7,578 nt of DNA from Tenericutes bacterium ADurb.BinA155 (GTDB taxonomy: Bacteria; Bacillota_I; Bacilli_A; RFN20; CAG-826), in contig MVZL01000056.1 of assembly GCA_002068375.1 (NCBI GenBank), positions 1 to 7,578 on the forward strand, in the 5' to 3' direction. Made by a program: the position numbers and the translations under genes. The notes under the pieces were generated by a model. That model saw only the letters and a list, made by a program, of their open reading frames with translations, searched no databases and was not told where the DNA came from. Positions 6,211 through 7,578 of the stretch are shown piece by piece. Positions within the stretch are counted from its first letter, which is position 1, and each line of letters begins with the position of its first letter.

Positions 6211-6915
6211 ATGGGAAGACATTTTGAAGTCAGAGCTGCGGCCATGGCGGCCACGGCCAAAGCCAAATCCGCGATCTACATGCGGGCCAGTAAGGAAATT
6301 TACGCGGCCGCGAAATCCGGAATCCCCGATCCCGACAGCAACCTTGCGCTCCGGGCGGCGATCGATAAGTATCGGAAGACCACCCCGAAAGACGTGATTG
6401 AACGGGCGATCGAAAAAGCCAAAGGCGGCGATGCCGTTTCTTACATTCAGGGCCGTTATGAGTTCTTCGGACCTGGGGGATCCTTCATTATCGTTGACAC
6501 TTTAACCGATAACGTGAACCGCGCCCTTGTTTCCGTTCGGACCATCGTCACCCGCAAAGGGGGCAAAATGGGCTCCGTGGCCTACAATTTCAACTATCTT
6601 GGCGTGATCGATTTCAAAGGCGATAACCGTCAGGATGTCGAAGATAACCTCATCTTAGGCGATGTCGACGTGAAGAGCGTCACCCTCGAAGATGGCGAGA
6701 TCGAAGTCTATGTCGCCCCCGACAACCTCGAAAAGGCCAAAGATGTCCTCAAAGGTATGGGCGTCACCGAATTCGATTCGGCCGAGACCACCTTGGTTGC
6801 AAACGACTATGTCACTCTGGGAGACGATGATCTCCAAAAGTTCAAAGACATGATGGCGGAGCTCGACGAATCCGAAGACGTTCAAGCCGTTTACCATAAC
6901 GTCGAAAACGCTTAA
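6211..6915 (+). CDS. yebC: YebC/PmpR/TACO1-family protein (YeeI/YeeN-type)
   Basis: Cytosolic protein of 234 residues belonging to the YebC family. Members were first described as DNA-binding regulators; the mitochondrial relative TACO1 is a translational activator, and bacterial members have more recently been tied to relief of ribosome stalling. Seen in order: MGRHFEVR N-terminus, a helical first domain with KEIYAAAKSGIPDPDSN (28-44) and IERAIEKAKGG (63-73), then GRYEFFGPGG (81-90), TLTDNVNRALVSVR (97-110), GKMGSVAYNF (118-127), and the closing VQAVYHNVENA. The MGR start, instead of the MAGHSKW start of classical YebC, places it with the YeeI/YeeN type. It probably has its own promoter and is closed by an intrinsic terminator 21 bases after the stop, so it may be a single-gene transcript. 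Regulatory versus translational role is not decidable from sequence. Confidence 0.93.
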   Translation: MGRHFEVRAAAMAATAKAKSAIYMRASKEIYAAAKSGIPDPDSNLALRAAIDKYRKTTPKDVIERAIEKAKGGDAVSYIQGRYEFFGPGGSFIIVDTLTDNVNRALVSVRTIVTRKGGKMGSVAYNFNYLGVIDFKGDNRQDVEDNLILGDVDVKSVTLEDGEIEVYVAPDNLEKAKDVLKGMGVTEFDSAETTLVANDYVTLGDDDLQKFKDMMAELDESEDVQAVYHNVENA

Positions 6916-6935
6916 TCCGAACCTTCTTGAAACCT

Positions 6936-6961
6936 AAGGGACCCCTAGTCGGGTCCCTTTT
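6936..6961 (+). terminator. Intrinsic terminator after the yebC-family gene
   Basis: AAGGGACCC (6936-6944) pairs perfectly with GGGTCCCTT (6951-6959) around a 6-base loop, CTAGTC. The stem ends in a run of four T (6958-6961), then GTT. The T-run is short and partly inside the stem, so efficiency may be moderate. It separates the yebC-family gene from rplM. Confidence 0.82.
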
Positions 6962-6977
6962 GTTCCCTAAAGGGAAC
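6962..6977. repeat. Second hairpin between terminator and rplM promoter
   Basis: GTTCCCT (6962-6968) and AGGGAAC (6971-6977) are exact reverse complements separated by AA; a realistic hairpin has six pairs and a TAAA loop. It directly follows the terminator. Its right arm can instead pair with the terminator's right arm: TCCCTTT (6954-6960) is complementary to AAAGGGA (6969-6975). It lies upstream of the rplM -35, so it is not in the rplM transcript from that promoter. Confidence 0.5.
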
Positions 6978-6986
6978 TAAAAACCT

Positions 6987-7015
6987 TTGACAAGCGGGCT
7001 AGCGATAAGCATAAT
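6987..7015 (+). promoter_or_regulatory. Strong sigma-A-type promoter of rplM-rpsI
   Basis: A perfect -35 hexamer TTGACA (6987-6992) and a -10 CATAAT (7010-7015, 5 of 6 to TATAAT) are separated by exactly 17 bases. Transcription would start at about 7021-7023. This is the best promoter in the window and fits a highly expressed ribosomal protein operon that does not depend on read-through from truA. Confidence 0.85.
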
Positions 7016-7021
7016 TACCGC

Positions 7022-7106
7022 TGGCACTACTTAAGAATGAGCAAACCCCGGTAAAGTTCGTTAATTCAAAAGAATGTCGCAAAAGCCGACATAAGGAGAA
7101 TCCATT
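7022..7106 (+). promoter_or_regulatory. Structured 5' leader of rplM, candidate L13 autoregulatory leader
   Basis: About 85 bases between the predicted transcription start and the rplM ATG. Two hairpins can be drawn. The first pairs AATGAGC (7036-7042) with GTTCGTT (7056-7062), seven pairs including two G-U, with a 13-base loop holding CCCCGG. The second pairs ATGTCG (7074-7079) with CGACAT (7087-7092) around an A-rich loop and abuts the AAGGAG binding site at 7093-7098. L13 leaders that bind the protein and repress rplM-rpsI are known in Bacillota; whether this one fits that consensus I could not test. Confidence 0.45.
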
Positions 7107-7550
7107 ATGCAACGTCAGACTACATTGGCGAAACCTGCAGACATCAAGAGAACTTGGTATCTCGTTGACGCCACCGATATCCCGCTTGGCCGCTTATCGA
7201 GCAAAATCGCGGTCATCCTCATGGGCAAGAACAAGCCGACCTATACCCCCAACGTCGATTGTGGGGACTATGTCGTCGTGATCAACGCCTCCAAAGTCAA
7301 ACTCACTGGACCGGATCCTGAGCACAAGAAGAACTACTACAACGTTTCCGAGTATAACGGTGGCCTCCGCACCCGTTCCGCCGGCGTCATGAAGGAAGAA
7401 TTCCCGACTGAGCTGATCGAGCGCTGCGTTTGGGGCATGCTTCCGAAAGGACCGTTAGGCACCCAGATCGCCAGCAAGCTTCACGTCTACAAAGACGATA
7501 AGCACGAGCAGGCCGCTCAAAACCCGGTCGTCCTCGATCTTAAGAAATAA
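7107..7550 (+). CDS. rplM: 50S ribosomal protein L13
   Basis: Structural protein of the large ribosomal subunit that binds 23S rRNA early in assembly. It has 147 residues, normal for bacterial L13. Family stretches are in order: RTWYLVDATDIPLGRLSSKIA (15-35), GKNKPTYTPNVDCGDYVVVINA (40-61), KLTG (65-68), GGLRTRS (85-91) and GMLPKGPLG (110-118). AAGGAG at 7093-7098 lies eight bases before the ATG. It has its own promoter and leader, and is followed 11 bases after its stop by rpsI, the standard L13-S9 operon. Confidence 0.98.
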   Translation: MQRQTTLAKPADIKRTWYLVDATDIPLGRLSSKIAVILMGKNKPTYTPNVDCGDYVVVINASKVKLTGPDPEHKKNYYNVSEYNGGLRTRSAGVMKEEFPTELIERCVWGMLPKGPLGTQIASKLHVYKDDKHEQAAQNPVVLDLKK

Positions 7551-7561
7551 GGAGAACAACC

Positions 7562-7578
7562 ATGGCTGAACAAGTTTC
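7562..7578 (+). CDS. rpsI: 30S ribosomal protein S9, first codons only
   Basis: Only the first five codons (MAEQV) and two further bases are in the window. AAGGAG at 7549-7554, beginning in the rplM stop codon, lies seven bases before the ATG. The call rests on the universal rplM-rpsI order and on a start that is common for S9 in Bacillota; five residues alone would not prove it. Confidence 0.85.

Noticed and set aside
1..7578. CRISPR arrays, tRNA or rRNA genes, insertion sequences, phage or defence genes
   Set aside because: No direct repeat arrays, cloverleaf-like segments, transposase motifs or terminal inverted repeats were seen. Nearly all bases belong to housekeeping genes, and the longest gap is 191 bases.

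Overview
The window reads left to right on the plus strand throughout and looks like ordinary bacterial chromosome. The gene order ecfA1-ecfA2-ecfT-truA followed by rplM-rpsI is the one known from Bacillota, where it trails the large ribosomal protein cluster. Every gene family here fits Bacillota or a close relative. Base composition is near 50% G+C by eye, higher than in most Bacilli. TGA ends three genes (ecfA2, ecfT, truA) exactly where their families end, and Trp is written TGG, so the standard bacterial code applies and a code-4 mollicute is unlikely. A high-GC Erysipelotrichia-like or other uncultured Bacillota lineage is a reasonable guess, but the sequence does not settle it.

Layout: (1) 2-1321, the 3' part of a GH13 alpha-glucosidase of the oligo-1,6-glucosidase type, cut by the left edge. 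(2) 1322-1397, a short gap with two inverted repeats and a possible promoter. (3) 1398-6144, a compressed run of seven genes with overlaps or gaps of only a few bases: DCTD-like dCMP deaminase, an unrecognised 67-residue membrane protein, ecfA1, ecfA2, ecfT, truA and a PHP-family phosphatase. (4) 6145-6210, a probable extended -10 promoter, then a YebC/TACO1-family gene closed by an intrinsic terminator at 6936-6961. (5) 6962-7106, a second hairpin, a near-consensus sigma-A-type promoter and an approximately 85-nt structured leader, then rplM and the first bases of rpsI.

Functionally, the EcfA1-EcfA2-EcfT set is the shared energising module of group II ECF vitamin transporters. No substrate-binding S component lies in the window, as expected for that group. 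truA (tRNA pseudouridylation), the YebC-family protein (translation-associated) and rplM-rpsI (ribosome) form a translation neighbourhood. The deaminase feeds dUMP into thymidylate synthesis.

I found no defence island, mobile element, CRISPR array, tRNA or rRNA, and no convincing new multi-gene system. The points most worth a second look are the 67-residue membrane protein nested between the deaminase and the ECF genes, the rplM leader, the eukaryote-like character of the dCMP deaminase, and the PHP and YebC-family genes lying between truA and rplM.
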